A DNA stretch of 64,000 nt, from assembly GCA_963761705.1 (NCBI GenBank), contig CAVXHK010000001.1, positions 682,001 to 746,000 on the forward strand. The letters are read 5' to 3'. Source of the DNA: CAVVKW01 sp963761705 (GTDB taxonomy: Bacteria > Verrucomicrobiota > Verrucomicrobiia > Chthoniobacterales > JAATET01). A program made the position numbers and the translations under genes. Shown here one piece after another: positions 26,644 through 35,443 of this stretch; position 1 is the first letter of the stretch, and every line of letters begins with the position of its first letter. The notes under the pieces are model-generated. The model saw nothing but the letters and a program-made list of their open reading frames with translations, was not told the origin of the DNA and did not search any database.

Positions 26644-27175
26644 GAGAGTCCCCATCCGTTCGAACGAGTGCCCTTTCTGGTCCGTTCCGAAATCTTTACC
26701 GACGACGCGCTCGCGTCTGGATCTGGCTCTCTCTTTTTGTGAGCCAGGGATTGCAATTCCGGGTTCGGTTGAAGGAGGTGACCATCTCGAATCATTTGCC
26801 GGAGGCGATTGGTGGATCTCAAATGACGGCTCGGCCGTTTCCAGAAGTCCGGGGATTGAACGTCGCTGATCGTCGAGAACGGGACGGGGCATTTCGCGGG
26901 TGCTGATATTGGCTTCGCATTGATTCCTACGGCGTTTTGTCGCCGTTCGCATGATGGAACGCGTGCAATTCCCGTTTCCGGTGGCTGAAAGCCGCCGTTC
27001 CTCGAAATGCGTCTGATCGCTGAGCGCGAAAAATAGCGGGTCAAGGGAATGGAATCAGGCGTCAAATCGTGAACCTTGACGGTGTCTAGCGTGACGGCTT
27101 CTTTAGCGGAGGTGATTAGATGACGGGATTTGAGTTTAAGTTTTTGGCGGTGGCGGGGACGGTGAGTCTGGACAT
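26644..27175. other. Gene-poor debris at the right side of the accessory insert
   Basis: No convincing gene in about 530 bp. The short open frames here have no domain and no signal peptide. It contains a small palindrome at 26980-26996 (see separate entry) and abuts a 5'-truncated oxidoreductase, consistent with an insertion/deletion scar. Confidence 0.6.
26980..26996. repeat. REP-like palindrome
   Basis: GGTGGCTGAAAGCCGCC: 7-bp arms (GGTGGCT/AGCCGCC, one G-T wobble) around GAA. Short palindromes of this kind are common as dispersed REP-like elements in large bacterial genomes. Only one copy was noticed here. Confidence 0.35.
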
Positions 27176-27721
27176 GTGTTCGGGAGTCGCGGTTGCGAGT
27201 TTGGTCGGGGTGAGAGTGTTTTGGTGGTCGGTGCGTCCGGGAGTGTGGGGAGCGCGGCGGTGCGGATTGCCAGCCATCTGGGCGCGACGGTGACCGGGGT
27301 TTGTCGGGGCGATAACGTCGGGGCGGTCCGCGCGCTCGGAGCGGAGCACGGGATCGACTACACGAAGCGGGATCTCAGGTCTATTGAGGATCGCTACGAC
27401 GTGGTGTTCGAAACCGCCGGATCCATGAATTGTTCGCAAGCTCTTGATTTGGTGAAGCCCGGCGGGCGGGTCGCGTTGATCGCGGGGGGTCTCGGCGACC
27501 TGCTTTGGGCTTCGCGCCGAGCGAGATCACGGGGCTGCCGCGCGTTGGTCGGACCGGCCGCGGAGCGTCGGGATGACCTCGAGCGAATGGTCGACCTCGC
27601 GACCAGAGGGGTGTTTTCCCCTTTGATCGAGCGGGTGTATCCGTTCGACCGAATTGCGGAAGCCCACGCCCGCGTGCAATCGCGGCGCAAGGTCGGGAAC
27701 GTGGTTATTTCGTTCGAGTAG
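27176..27721 (+). pseudogene. 5'-truncated zinc-type alcohol dehydrogenase/quinone oxidoreductase
   Basis: The 181-codon frame encodes only the C-terminal NAD(P)-binding half of an MDR-family quinone oxidoreductase. It has the Rossmann motif ESVLVVGASGSVGSAAV, KPGGRVALIAGG, and the family's C-terminal end (FDRIAEAHARVQSRRKVGNV). A complete member has about 150 more residues with a GroES-like catalytic domain; I find no trace of it upstream in any frame. The gene therefore seems to have lost its 5' half at the junction with the methylase cassette. The remaining frame is uninterrupted, so the loss may be recent. Confidence 0.75.
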
Positions 27722-27836
27722 AACGAGTCGCGTTGGTCGTGCTGGCAGTGCTGGGTTTCCCTGATTCTGTGAGCTGGGGGCAGGTTGCTGGAGCTGGTTT
27801 CGCTTTGCCTCATTCGATTTGGTTTGCGATCGCTGT

Positions 27837-27857
27837 GATGCGGCGGGACGCCGCATC
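27837..27857. repeat. Perfect inverted repeat downstream of the truncated oxidoreductase
   Basis: GATGCGGC and GCCGCATC, 8-bp arms with a 5-base loop (GGGAC). A second CGGGACGC copy lies about 20 bp further right (27861-27875). It may be a dispersed intergenic repeat or a weak terminator; no T-tract follows. Confidence 0.4.
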
Positions 27858-27921
27858 TCGCACGCGGGACGCGCGCGCTCCCCCGAATTCGGCGGCTGGG
27901 AGTGTCTTGATGGCTGGGCGC

Positions 27922-27956
27922 AAAAAAAAAGCGGGGCAGCCGAAAGGCTGCCCCGC
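27922..27956 (-). terminator. Rho-independent terminator of the gene at 27982-28488
   Basis: On the minus strand GCGGGGCAGCC and GGCTGCCCCGC form an 11-bp perfect stem with a short loop, directly followed by nine T residues. This is a textbook intrinsic terminator, 25 bp after the stop. Confidence 0.93.
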
Positions 27957-27981
27957 TGGTGAACTGTTTTGCGACTGGCGC

Positions 27982-28488
27982 TTATTCGGCCATGTCGGTG
28001 TCGGCTCCGGTGCCGCTGCCGGTGTTGCTACCGGTGCCGTTGGCTTTGCCTGCTCCGACGCCGGGCTCGGTCTTGTTGTCGCGGGCACCGGTGTTGTCAC
28101 CTTCGGGGGAGACTCCGGTGCCGCTGCCGGTGTTCGTCGCCGATCCCATTCCCGTTCCAGCGCTCACGCTTGGGCTGGTGAGAGTGGGTTTCGCTTCGGA
28201 GGCGGACATGGGGTCGTCGACTTTCTCGTCGATTTCGTTGGCTCTGGTGTCGGCGTCGCCCACGGAGGACGTGCCGTCGCTCGCTTCGGTTGCTTCGGTC
28301 GTGACCGTGGTGGTGGCATCCTCGGCGTCGTCCGCAACGACTGCAGTGGTCGTCGTGGCATCGTCGGAGGCGTCCGTGGCGGCTTCGGAAGCGATCGACT
28401 TCGCTGCGTCAGCGTCGGCGTGCGCCGCGATGGGAAGGAGTCCGAGAGCTGCGACCGCTGACAGATTTCGTAGGGTTTTGAGTTTCAT
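27982..28488 (-). CDS. Secreted low-complexity Ala/Asp/Thr/Gly-rich protein
   Basis: A 168-residue protein with a clear signal peptide (MKLKTLRNLSAVAALGLLPI, cleavage near AHADAD) and an acidic mature part dominated by Ala, Asp, Thr, Ser and Gly. The last third is a Thr/Gly/Asn/Ser linker with GTGSNTGSGTGAD-type repeats. No domain is recognisable. The sequence is probably disordered and exported. An intrinsic terminator closes the gene, so it is a monocistronic unit. The open frame on the opposite strand is a shadow of this skewed composition. Confidence 0.7.
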   Translation of the reverse strand: MKLKTLRNLSAVAALGLLPIAAHADADAAKSIASEAATDASDDATTTTAVVADDAEDATTTVTTEATEASDGTSSVGDADTRANEIDEKVDDPMSASEAKPTLTSPSVSAGTGMGSATNTGSGTGVSPEGDNTGARDNKTEPGVGAGKANGTGSNTGSGTGADTDMAE

Positions 28489-28534
28489 AGATCCTTGTTT
28501 CGCGGGTGAAGGCCGGGTTGCGCGTATCTTTTTT

Positions 28535-30851
28535 TCATGAAATCCGTGGCTTCGTTTCGGGCCGCGGGGTTTCGGCTCGGCGGATGGCGGTGGCGAGTCG
28601 GTCGAGGCGGATGGGTTTGGTGAGGTAGTCGTTCATGCCGGCCGCGAGACAGCGGTCACGGTCGGAATCGGTCGCGTGGGCGGTCACGGCGATAATCCAC
28701 GGTCGGTCGTGCGAGGTGCATTCCGATCGGATGATGCGGGTGGCCGCGAGGCCGTCGAGTTTGGGCATTTCGACGTCCATGAGGATGATGTCGTAAACCG
28801 TGGCGCGGTGGGCGGCGACGGCTTCGTGGCCATTTTCAGCGAGAGTTGCGGTGGTGCCGAGGCGCTTGAGCATAGCTTGGCAAAGGAGCTGATTGGTGCG
28901 GATGTCGTCGACGAGGAGGATGCGGAGGGCGCCTGAAACAGGTAGTGTTTCCGGCGGTCGCGGTGGGGCTGGGTCGGGGGGCGCAAGGGGAAGCAGCGAA
29001 GAGTCCGGCAGGATCGGGATGTTGACGGTGAAGGTGCTGCCGTGGCCGGGTTCGCTCGCGACGGTGACACGGCCGCCCATGAGCTCGGCGAGGCGTTTGG
29101 TGATGGCGAGGCCAAGGCCGGTCCCGCCGAAGCGCCGGGTCGTGCTGGCGTCGGCCTGAGTGAAGGAGTCGAAAATCGTGGCTTGCTGGCAATCTGTTAG
29201 GCCGATGCCGGTGTCGTGGACGCGGAGGAGAAGTGATGAGTCAAAGGTCGAAGGTCGGAAGGGCTCAGTTCGATCCGCTGGTGCGGATGTGGCGGTGATG
29301 GTGACGCTGCCCGTGCTGGTGAATTTGACGGCGTTGCTGAGAAGATTGGTCAGGATCTGGCGGAAGCGGGTGACGTCTCCGTTGAGGGTGCGGGGGCAGG
29401 TGGGTCCGACGTCGGTGATGAGGGCGAGCGACTTGAGGGCGGCGGCGGGCTCGACGAGTTTCACGCAGGCGGCGATGGCCTGGCGGAGGTCGAAGGGGGC
29501 AAGCTCGAAGCTCGATCTTGCCGACTTCGATCTTCGAGAAATCGAGAACATCGTCGACGATGGAGAGTAGGGTCTCGGCGCTGTTGGCGGCGGAGCGGGC
29601 AAAATCTGTCTGCTCGGAGTCGAGCGACGTCTGGAGGAGGAGAGAGGAAAAGCCGACGACGCCGTTGAGCGGTGTGCGAATCTCGTGGCTCATGGCGGCG
29701 AGAAATTCCGTCTTGGCGCGGTTCGCCGATTGGGCGGCGGCGGTGGCGGCGAGCAGGTCGGCCCGGTCGGTTTCGATCTGGGAGCGCATCTTGTTGTAAC
29801 CGCGGATGAGGGTGCCGATCTCGTCCCGTCGCTGGCCGCCGGCGAGGGGCGGGTGGGGCGTTTCCGACGTGGGTGATCGCATGCGGGCGGCTAGCGCAAT
29901 GAGGGGTTTCGAAAAATTTCTAGCGATGAAAATGGCGACCACGATCGAGATGGCGAGAACGGCGATGAAAATGAGTGCGACAACTTTCTGGACTCGGGTG
30001 GCCGGGGCGAACGCGACCGAGCGCGGGATCGAGACGACGAGCGACCAGCCATTTCCGGCAAAATCGAGGAAGCCCCGCTCGACGACGACGACGGTGATGT
30101 CGTCGGCCCGATCGATGGGGCGGCCATCGATCTCGGCAACGGGGCGGCCATCGATCTGCTCGAGCACCGAATCCCAACCTGCGACGGGCTGGAGGAGGCG
30201 GTCTTTGCGAAGGTGGCTCGAGTACAGGAGGCTACCGTCGGCCGAGATGAGGTCGGTGCGAATGGAGTGCCCTTTGCTTTCGATGGGAAGATGCGCTTGG
30301 GAAATGATGGAGTGCAGGATCGAGAGGGGCAGGCGGGCGACGACGGAGCCGATGACCTCGCCGCCGGAGTTGGGAACCGTGGCGGCGAAGAAGATGACCT
30401 CGGTGCGGACGTCGTTGGCGAAGGCGTATTCGCTGCCCGCGCTGACTCCGTTGTCCGCAATCTCGGACCAGAACGCGGCGGGCGGTGCGGGATTGCCCAC
30501 CTCCAGGCCGGCGGTGTCGGCGATGCGGATGCGATCGAGATCGAAGAATGAGAGCGAGGTGTAGACCTTCAGCCGGTTGCGGTAATCGATGAGGCGGCGG
30601 GTGATCTCGCTGGGTGACGATTCGGCGTCGGTGATGACGGAGTCGTTGGCGATGATCTCGATGTTCTGGCGGCGGGCGTGAAAGAAGCTGTCGAGCTGCT
30701 GCATGGTCCGCGTCGAGGACGCCTCGAAATTGCGAACGATCTCAGTCTCGAGGATCCGGATGGTTGAATACCAAGTCACCGCGGCCGTGAGAACGACGCT
30801 GCCCGCGATGAGCGCTACGAAAGCGAGCGCGAGCTTGTGCGCAAATCTCAT
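28535..30851 (-). pseudogene. Hybrid sensor histidine kinase, frameshifted by a 7-bp tandem duplication
   Basis: The N-terminal part (30851 leftwards) has a membrane segment, a periplasmic sensory domain of about 240 residues, a second membrane segment (VVALIFIAVLAISIVVAIFI), a HAMP-like linker and a HisKA box SHEIRTPLNG with His389. It then changes frame at 29501-29514, and the rest continues in another frame: N-box NLLSNAVKFTS, G1 DTGIGL, G2 GGTGLGLAI, and a receiver domain (ILLVDDIRTNQ, ILMDVEMPKLDG). AAGCTCG occurs twice in tandem at 29501-29514; removing one copy restores a continuous reading (KIEL then APFDLRQ). As read, the kinase core is split. It overlaps the upstream solute-binding gene as ATGA. 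Phase variation, a recent mutation or an assembly error would each explain it. Confidence 0.88.
29501..29514. repeat. 7-bp tandem duplication that shifts the kinase frame
   Basis: AAGCTCG directly repeated (29501-29507 and 29508-29514). The second copy adds 7 bases and puts the kinase's ATPase and receiver domains in a different frame from the sensor and HisKA part. Confidence 0.9.
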
Positions 30852-31834
30852 TGCTGGTCCGCGAGGTCGCGGACGAAGCGGGGTTCGATGAGTTTGTCAA
30901 CGTCCGGGCGGATGACGATCTGCCCGCGCGACACGAAGAAATCGACGATGTCCTGCGTCCGCGCGTAGATGGAATCAGGGTCGGTCGGGGTCATGGCTCG
31001 GAGGTTGTCGGGGAGGTCGAGAACGTGGAGGCCCTCAAGATCGGCGCGGAATTGATCGACGGGCATTTTCTCGTGCTCTGCCATGATACGTAGAGCGTCC
31101 TCGGGTTGGTCGCGCCAGATTTCGATGGCTTCGGCGAGGGCGGCGACGACCCCCTGGATCTGATCGGGCCGGGTCTCGATTGCCGTCGGGCTCATGAAGA
31201 GAACGTCGGTGATGAGTCCGGGAATCTCGCCGGCTTTCCCGAGGATCTTGTAACCTTCTGCAAGGGCCGTCGTCGTGACGGGTTCCCAGGTATGACCAGC
31301 GTCGATCCGGCCAGTTTGAAGGGCCGTCAGGACTTCCATCGGGTTGACGATCTCGAAGCGGAGGGCCTCCTCGGGGACGCCGTGCTTGGCAAGGAGTTCG
31401 AGGGCGAACATGTGGGAAAAGGTATTGATGCCCTCGATGCCGATCTTTTTCCCGGCGAGGTCTTCGATTTCTTTGATGACGGGATCGCCGATCAGCACGT
31501 CGGCGGAGTCGGAGTAATCGACGACCCAGACAACCATGGCGGGCACGCCCGCGGCGTATCCCGTGACCGCTTCGGGCAATACGTCAAACCAACCCTCGAT
31601 TTCACCTTTCGCAAATCGTTCACGCGAAGTCGCGCTGTCTTGGGCAAAAACGATTTCCACGTCCGCTCCGTGTTTGGCGAAGAGGCCTTTCTCTTCGGCG
31701 AGATAGGCAAACGCGTAGCCGACCCAGGTCTCGATTCCGATTCTCAACGGGGCTGATTTCTCCGGCTGAGGGTCTCCGCAGCCGACGAGAAAAAGGAGGG
31801 CGGGAGCGATGAGGGTGACAGCTAGCCGCGTCAT
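30848..31834 (-). CDS. Periplasmic solute-binding lipoprotein (NrtA/SsuA/TauA-like)
   Basis: Starting at the ATG at 31834 gives 328 residues with a lipoprotein signal ending LLFLVGCGD, Cys19 being the lipidated residue; the longer open frame lacks this. The mature protein has the NMT1/SsuA/TauA pattern: LRIGIETWVGYAFAYLAEEK, VFAQDSATSRERFAKGEI, IEDLAGKKIGIEGINTFSHM and LQTGRIDAGHTWEPV. Such proteins bind sulfonates, nitrate/nitrite or related small anions for ABC uptake. No ABC permease or ATPase is adjacent. Instead the gene overlaps the hybrid histidine kinase by ATGA, suggesting a sensory partner rather than a transporter. Confidence 0.85.
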   Translation of the reverse strand: MTRLAVTLIAPALLFLVGCGDPQPEKSAPLRIGIETWVGYAFAYLAEEKGLFAKHGADVEIVFAQDSATSRERFAKGEIEGWFDVLPEAVTGYAAGVPAMVVWVVDYSDSADVLIGDPVIKEIEDLAGKKIGIEGINTFSHMFALELLAKHGVPEEALRFEIVNPMEVLTALQTGRIDAGHTWEPVTTTALAEGYKILGKAGEIPGLITDVLFMSPTAIETRPDQIQGVVAALAEAIEIWRDQPEDALRIMAEHEKMPVDQFRADLEGLHVLDLPDNLRAMTPTDPDSIYARTQDIVDFFVSRGQIVIRPDVDKLIEPRFVRDLADQQ

Positions 31835-31931
31835 CTGCGGAGGGTAGTTATCGCAAATATCGCTGTCCAGCGGGTTGTGTTGCGTGCAAGTAGCGATTCG
31901 AAAAAGGTGAAAACCCTTCAGGCCGGAACAC

Positions 31932-31964
31932 AAAAAAACGCCCGCCGGGATTCCCGGCGGGCGT
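31932..31964 (-). terminator. Rho-independent terminator of slyD
   Basis: On the minus strand CGCCCGCCGGGA and TCCCGGCGGGCG form a GC-rich hairpin followed by seven T residues, immediately downstream of the slyD stop. Confidence 0.92.
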
Positions 31965-31983
31965 CGGTGAAGTCGGGTTCGCT

Positions 31984-32466
31984 CTAGTGGTGGTGGCCGC
32001 CGGGTCCGTGGGCGTGGCCGTGGGAGAGTTCTTCCTCGGTCGCTGCGCGGACGTCGCGGACGGTCACGTCGAAGTGGAGCGTCTCGCCGGCCAAAGGGTG
32101 GTTCGCGTCGACGGTGACTTCCTTTTCGTCAACCTTGGTGACGGTGAGAATCTGTTCTCCCTGCGGGCCGCTGGCGCGGAGCTGGACGCCGGGGACGAGT
32201 TCGTCGGTGCCTTGAATCTGTTCACGCGGGACGATCGTGGTCTTGCTGTCGTCCCGTTCGCCGTAGGCTTCTTCCGGCGTGATGGTGACTTGGAGATCTT
32301 CGCCGGCGGACTTGCCTTCGAGCGCCTTCTCGAGGCCGGGGATGATCTGGCCGGTCCCTTGGAGGAAGGCGAGTGGCTCGCGGCCCTTGGACGTGTCGAG
32401 GGTCTCCTTGGCTTCGTTGGTGAGGGTGTAGTCGATGCTGACGACGGATCCTTTGGTGATTTGCAT
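31984..32466 (-). CDS. slyD: FKBP-type peptidyl-prolyl cis-trans isomerase
   Basis: A 160-residue SlyD-type isomerase/chaperone. The FKBP fold with inserted IF domain is visible: SVVSIDYTLTNEAKETLDTS, FLQGTGQIIPGLEKALEG, ITPEEAYGERD, and the substrate-binding insert around residues 75-125. The C-terminal tail HGHAHGPGGHHH is a metal-binding His cluster, as in other SlyD proteins, and may bind nickel or other metals. It is cytoplasmic. It lies alone, with a terminator after it, next to the HIT hydrolase gene upstream. Confidence 0.92.
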   Translation of the reverse strand: MQITKGSVVSIDYTLTNEAKETLDTSKGREPLAFLQGTGQIIPGLEKALEGKSAGEDLQVTITPEEAYGERDDSKTTIVPREQIQGTDELVPGVQLRASGPQGEQILTVTKVDEKEVTVDANHPLAGETLHFDVTVRDVRAATEEELSHGHAHGPGGHHH

Positions 32467-32538
32467 CCGGGAAGGGTAGGGGAGGTTCGCGGCTTGGCGA
32501 GGGGGTTTTTGGTTTTTAACCGGAAGGGGGGGGAGGAA

Positions 32539-33045
32539 TCATTCGCTCTGGGCAGCCAGGAGCTCGGCGTAGACGCGTTCGAGGGCGTCGGGGAGGATGC
32601 GGGTGCCGGCGGTGACTGGCATGAAGTTGGAATCGCCGGTCCAGCGCGGAACGATGTGCCAGTGGAGGTGATCGGCGCAGCCCGCGCCGCCGGCTGCGCC
32701 GAGGTTGAGGCCGACGTTGAAGCCCTGGGCTCGGACGACGGTGCGGAGGAGGCGTTGAGCGAGGAGGGTGAGGTGCCAGATCTCGAGGGCTTCGTCGTCC
32801 GTGAGGTCCTCCATCGCCGCGAGCTTGCGGTAGGGGACGGCCATGAGGTGGCCGACGGTGTAAGGGTAGCGATTGAGCATGAGGAAGCAGCTCTTGCGGC
32901 GGGCGACGACGAAGTGCGCGGCGTCGTCGGAGGTGTTCGCGGCGGCGAGGAGGAAGTCGGGGTTCGACTCGGGGTCGCGCTGGAAATACTCGACGCGCCA
33001 GGGGGACCAGAGGGAAGCGAGGTGGTCTTTTGGGAAATCGGGCAT
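32539..33045 (-). CDS. HIT-family hydrolase (Ap4A phosphorylase-like)
   Basis: A 168-residue HIT protein. The triad-bearing loop HLHWHIVPRW near residue 126 has the H-x-H-x-H pattern, preceded by GFNVGLNLGAAGGAGCADH. An N-terminal FLMLNRYPYTVGHLMAVPYR stretch gives the nucleotide-binding strands. Such enzymes cleave dinucleoside polyphosphates or nucleotide adducts. It follows lpxB at 16 bp in the same direction, so it may be co-transcribed with the lipid A genes. Confidence 0.9.
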   Translation of the reverse strand: MPDFPKDHLASLWSPWRVEYFQRDPESNPDFLLAAANTSDDAAHFVVARRKSCFLMLNRYPYTVGHLMAVPYRKLAAMEDLTDDEALEIWHLTLLAQRLLRTVVRAQGFNVGLNLGAAGGAGCADHLHWHIVPRWTGDSNFMPVTAGTRILPDALERVYAELLAAQSE

Positions 33046-33061
33046 GGGGTGAGGGAGCAGG

Positions 33062-34219
33062 TTAAAGATCTTTCGCCTCGCTCAAGATGACAGGTTGGAG
33101 GGGTGGGTCGAGGGCCGTGAGAATCGCGGTCGCCGCCCGGTGGGCGGCTCCGGGGCCGCCGAGGGTGGCGATGACTTTGGCGAGGTCGGTCTGGAGGTCG
33201 GCGCGGGTGGTGTCGTCATTGAGGAGGCGGAGGCACTCGTCGGCGAGGGCGGCGGCGGTCGCGGCGGGTTGGATGAATTCGCGGACGACGGTGCGGTCGG
33301 CGAGGATGTTGACGATGCCAAGGTGGGGAACGCGGACGAGCCGTTTGCCGGCTTCGTAGGTGAGCCAGGCGGTCTTGTAGACGAGGGCGTAGGGGAGACC
33401 GAGCGTGGCGGCTTCGAGGGTGGCCGTGCCGGAGGCGACGAGCCCGACGGTGGCGCGGCGCATGAGGTCGTGGGACTGGCCGACGGTGATCTGGATCGGG
33501 ACGCCGATCTCGCGGGCGAGGCCGATCATCTGCGCGGCGTGAGCGTCGCTGGCGGCGGCTGCTTCGAAGCGGAACTCGGGTCGGCTCTTTGCGATGAGTG
33601 AGGCGGCTCCGGCCATGGCGGGGAAGATGCGGCGGACTTCACGCTCGCGGCTGCCGGGGAAGAGGCCGACGAGGTCGGGGGCGCGGGCCGCCGCGGATTG
33701 CTCTTCGGCGAGGCGGTCGATGAGGGGGTGGCCGACGAATTCCGTGCGGAGGCCACTCTGCTCGTAGAGCTCTTTCTCGAAGGGGAAAATGCAGAGCATC
33801 AGGTCGAGCCAGCGGGCCATCTTCGGGAGGCGACCGCGGTTCCAGGCCCAGACTTGCGGGCTGACATAGTAGAGAATCTTGATCTGCGGGAGGCGGGCGC
33901 GGAGGGCTTTGGCGAGGCGGAGGTTGAAGCCGGGGTAGTCAACGAGCAGGACGGCGTCGGGTCGATGCTCGGCGATGTCGCCGAGCATGGCGTGGAATTT
34001 TTTCCGAAAGTATCCGTAATTTTTGAGGACGTCCCAGAGCCCGAGGACGCCGGCTTCCTCGATCCAGTCGTCGAACGGTGCGGCGGCGTGTGGGGCCATC
34101 TTCGGGCCGCCCGCGCCGATGAACTCGATGCTGGGGTCGAGAGCGTGCGCGGCGAGCATGACTTCGGCGGCGCGGGTGTCGCCGCTGTTCTCTCCGGCGA
34201 CGATCCAAATGCGTTTCAC
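33062..34219 (-). CDS. lpxB: Lipid-A-disaccharide synthase
   Basis: LpxB joins UDP-2,3-diacylglucosamine and lipid X to form the tetraacyldisaccharide of lipid A at the inner membrane. The 385-residue length is usual. The N-terminus IWIVAGENSGDTRAAEVMLA and the later strand set (VLLVDYPGFNLRLAKALRAR, ILYYVSPQVWAWNRGRL, LPGSREREVRRIFP-like) follow the GT-B family. Its last codons, ending near 33062, are poorly conserved. It is 7 bp downstream of the Gfo/Idh/MocA gene. The organism therefore makes a lipid A-bearing outer membrane. Confidence 0.95.
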   Translation of the reverse strand: MKRIWIVAGENSGDTRAAEVMLAAHALDPSIEFIGAGGPKMAPHAAAPFDDWIEEAGVLGLWDVLKNYGYFRKKFHAMLGDIAEHRPDAVLLVDYPGFNLRLAKALRARLPQIKILYYVSPQVWAWNRGRLPKMARWLDLMLCIFPFEKELYEQSGLRTEFVGHPLIDRLAEEQSAAARAPDLVGLFPGSREREVRRIFPAMAGAASLIAKSRPEFRFEAAAASDAHAAQMIGLAREIGVPIQITVGQSHDLMRRATVGLVASGTATLEAATLGLPYALVYKTAWLTYEAGKRLVRVPHLGIVNILADRTVVREFIQPAATAAALADECLRLLNDDTTRADLQTDLAKVIATLGGPGAAHRAATAILTALDPPLQPVILSEAKDL

Positions 34220-34226
34220 GGGAGGG

Positions 34227-35213
34227 CTAGGAATTGCGTTTCAGGTGGTCGGCGATGGGGCCTTCCAGTGAGGGGGGTGGGCCTTTGCGCGGGTCGGCGG
34301 CCTCGATCTGCGCGGTGATGTCGAGGGCGATCTCGAGGGCGGCGGTGGCCTGGTAGCCGGTGACTTTGGGGGCGTTGCCGGTGCGGGCGCTTTCGAGAAA
34401 GGAGGCGAGCTGGCGCTCGAGGGCGTCGCCCTTTTCGACCTTCACTCCGGCGCGGACGATTTTGCCGTCTTCGAGGGTGAAGGTGACGCCGTCTTGCTTC
34501 TGGTAGTCGAGGCTGAGGTAGGCGTCCTCTTGAAAAACGCGGATCTTCCGGAGCCGGTCGGCGCTGATGCGGGACGCGGTCACGTTCGCGACGCAGCCAT
34601 TTTCGAAGCGGAAGCGGACGTTGGCGATGTCCTCGCTTTTGCTGAGAACGGCGATGCCGACGCAGTCCATCGAGGCGATGGGCGAGCGGACGAGGTGGAG
34701 GATGATCTCGATGTCGTGGATCATGAGATCGAGGACGACGCCGATGTCGGTCGAGCGATTCGGGAACGGCGAGAGGCGGGTGACTTCGAGGAAGCGGGGG
34801 TTGTTCAGCTTGCCTTCGAGGGCAGCGAGGGCCGGGTTGAAGCGCTCGATGTGGCCGACTTGGAGGACGCAATTGTTGGCGGTGGCGAGTTCGGCGAGGG
34901 CGCGGGCTTCGGCGCTGTTCGGCGCGATGGGTTTCTCGATGAGGAGGTGTTTGCCGCGCTCGAGGAGAAATTTTCCGATTTCGAAATGGGTGACCGTCGG
35001 CGTGCAAATGGTGGCGGCGTCGACGCGGTCGGCGAAGTCTTCGAGGTCGGCGGCGGCGTGGGTGCGGTGCTTCTTCGCGGCGGCGGCGGCGGCCTTGGGG
35101 TTGGCGTCGTAGACGGCGGTGAGGTCGCAGTCGGGGAGGGCGGCGTTGCAGCGGACGTGGTGCGTGCCCATGTGGCCGGTGCCAACGACGCCGGTGCGGA
35201 TTGGGGTGGTCAT
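34227..35213 (-). CDS. Gfo/Idh/MocA-family oxidoreductase in the lipid A locus
   Basis: An NAD(P)-dependent sugar oxidoreductase of 328 residues from the ATG at 35213. The N-terminal Rossmann motif GVVGTGHMGTHHV is followed by VDAATICTPTVTHFEIG and the catalytic EKPIAPNSAEARAL; MIHDIEIILHLV carries the conserved His. It is on one strand with lpxB (7 bp away) and lpxI. In some bacteria a related enzyme (GnnA) oxidises UDP-GlcNAc to make an amide-linked lipid A sugar, so this one may modify the lipid A precursor; that is inference because no GnnB transaminase is nearby. Confidence 0.87.
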   Translation of the reverse strand: MTTPIRTGVVGTGHMGTHHVRCNAALPDCDLTAVYDANPKAAAAAAKKHRTHAAADLEDFADRVDAATICTPTVTHFEIGKFLLERGKHLLIEKPIAPNSAEARALAELATANNCVLQVGHIERFNPALAALEGKLNNPRFLEVTRLSPFPNRSTDIGVVLDLMIHDIEIILHLVRSPIASMDCVGIAVLSKSEDIANVRFRFENGCVANVTASRISADRLRKIRVFQEDAYLSLDYQKQDGVTFTLEDGKIVRAGVKVEKGDALERQLASFLESARTGNAPKVTGYQATAALEIALDITAQIEAADPRKGPPPSLEGPIADHLKRNS

Positions 35214-35443
35214 GGTTTGGACGGGATACAAGACGAAGACAAGATTGAACAGAGCATCGGCGGCTGGGAAGCCGCGAGGGAGACAGCATCGGCTCTGCGG
35301 TGCAGCCCGAAGGGCGAGACGAGCGGGAGCGAGCGAGTCAACACGGGGTGCGATTTACGGACGGGCTTGAATTCCAAATACGAATACATCTTCGAACAGA
35401 AGGTAACGAAGAATCCAGGGAAGGAGAATGATGTGGGTGTCAT
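35214..35443. other. Intergenic region between lpxI and the Gfo/Idh/MocA gene
   Basis: About 230 bp with no gene. An AACAGAAGGTAACGAAGAA stretch at 35394-35412 resembles a dispersed short repeat, at low confidence. It may hold a promoter for the Gfo/Idh-lpxB-HIT group. Confidence 0.4.

Noticed and set aside
27733..28461. 242-codon plus-strand frame opposite the small secreted protein
   Set aside because: The minus-strand gene has a signal peptide and an intrinsic terminator; the plus frame is a Gly/Val/Arg shadow.
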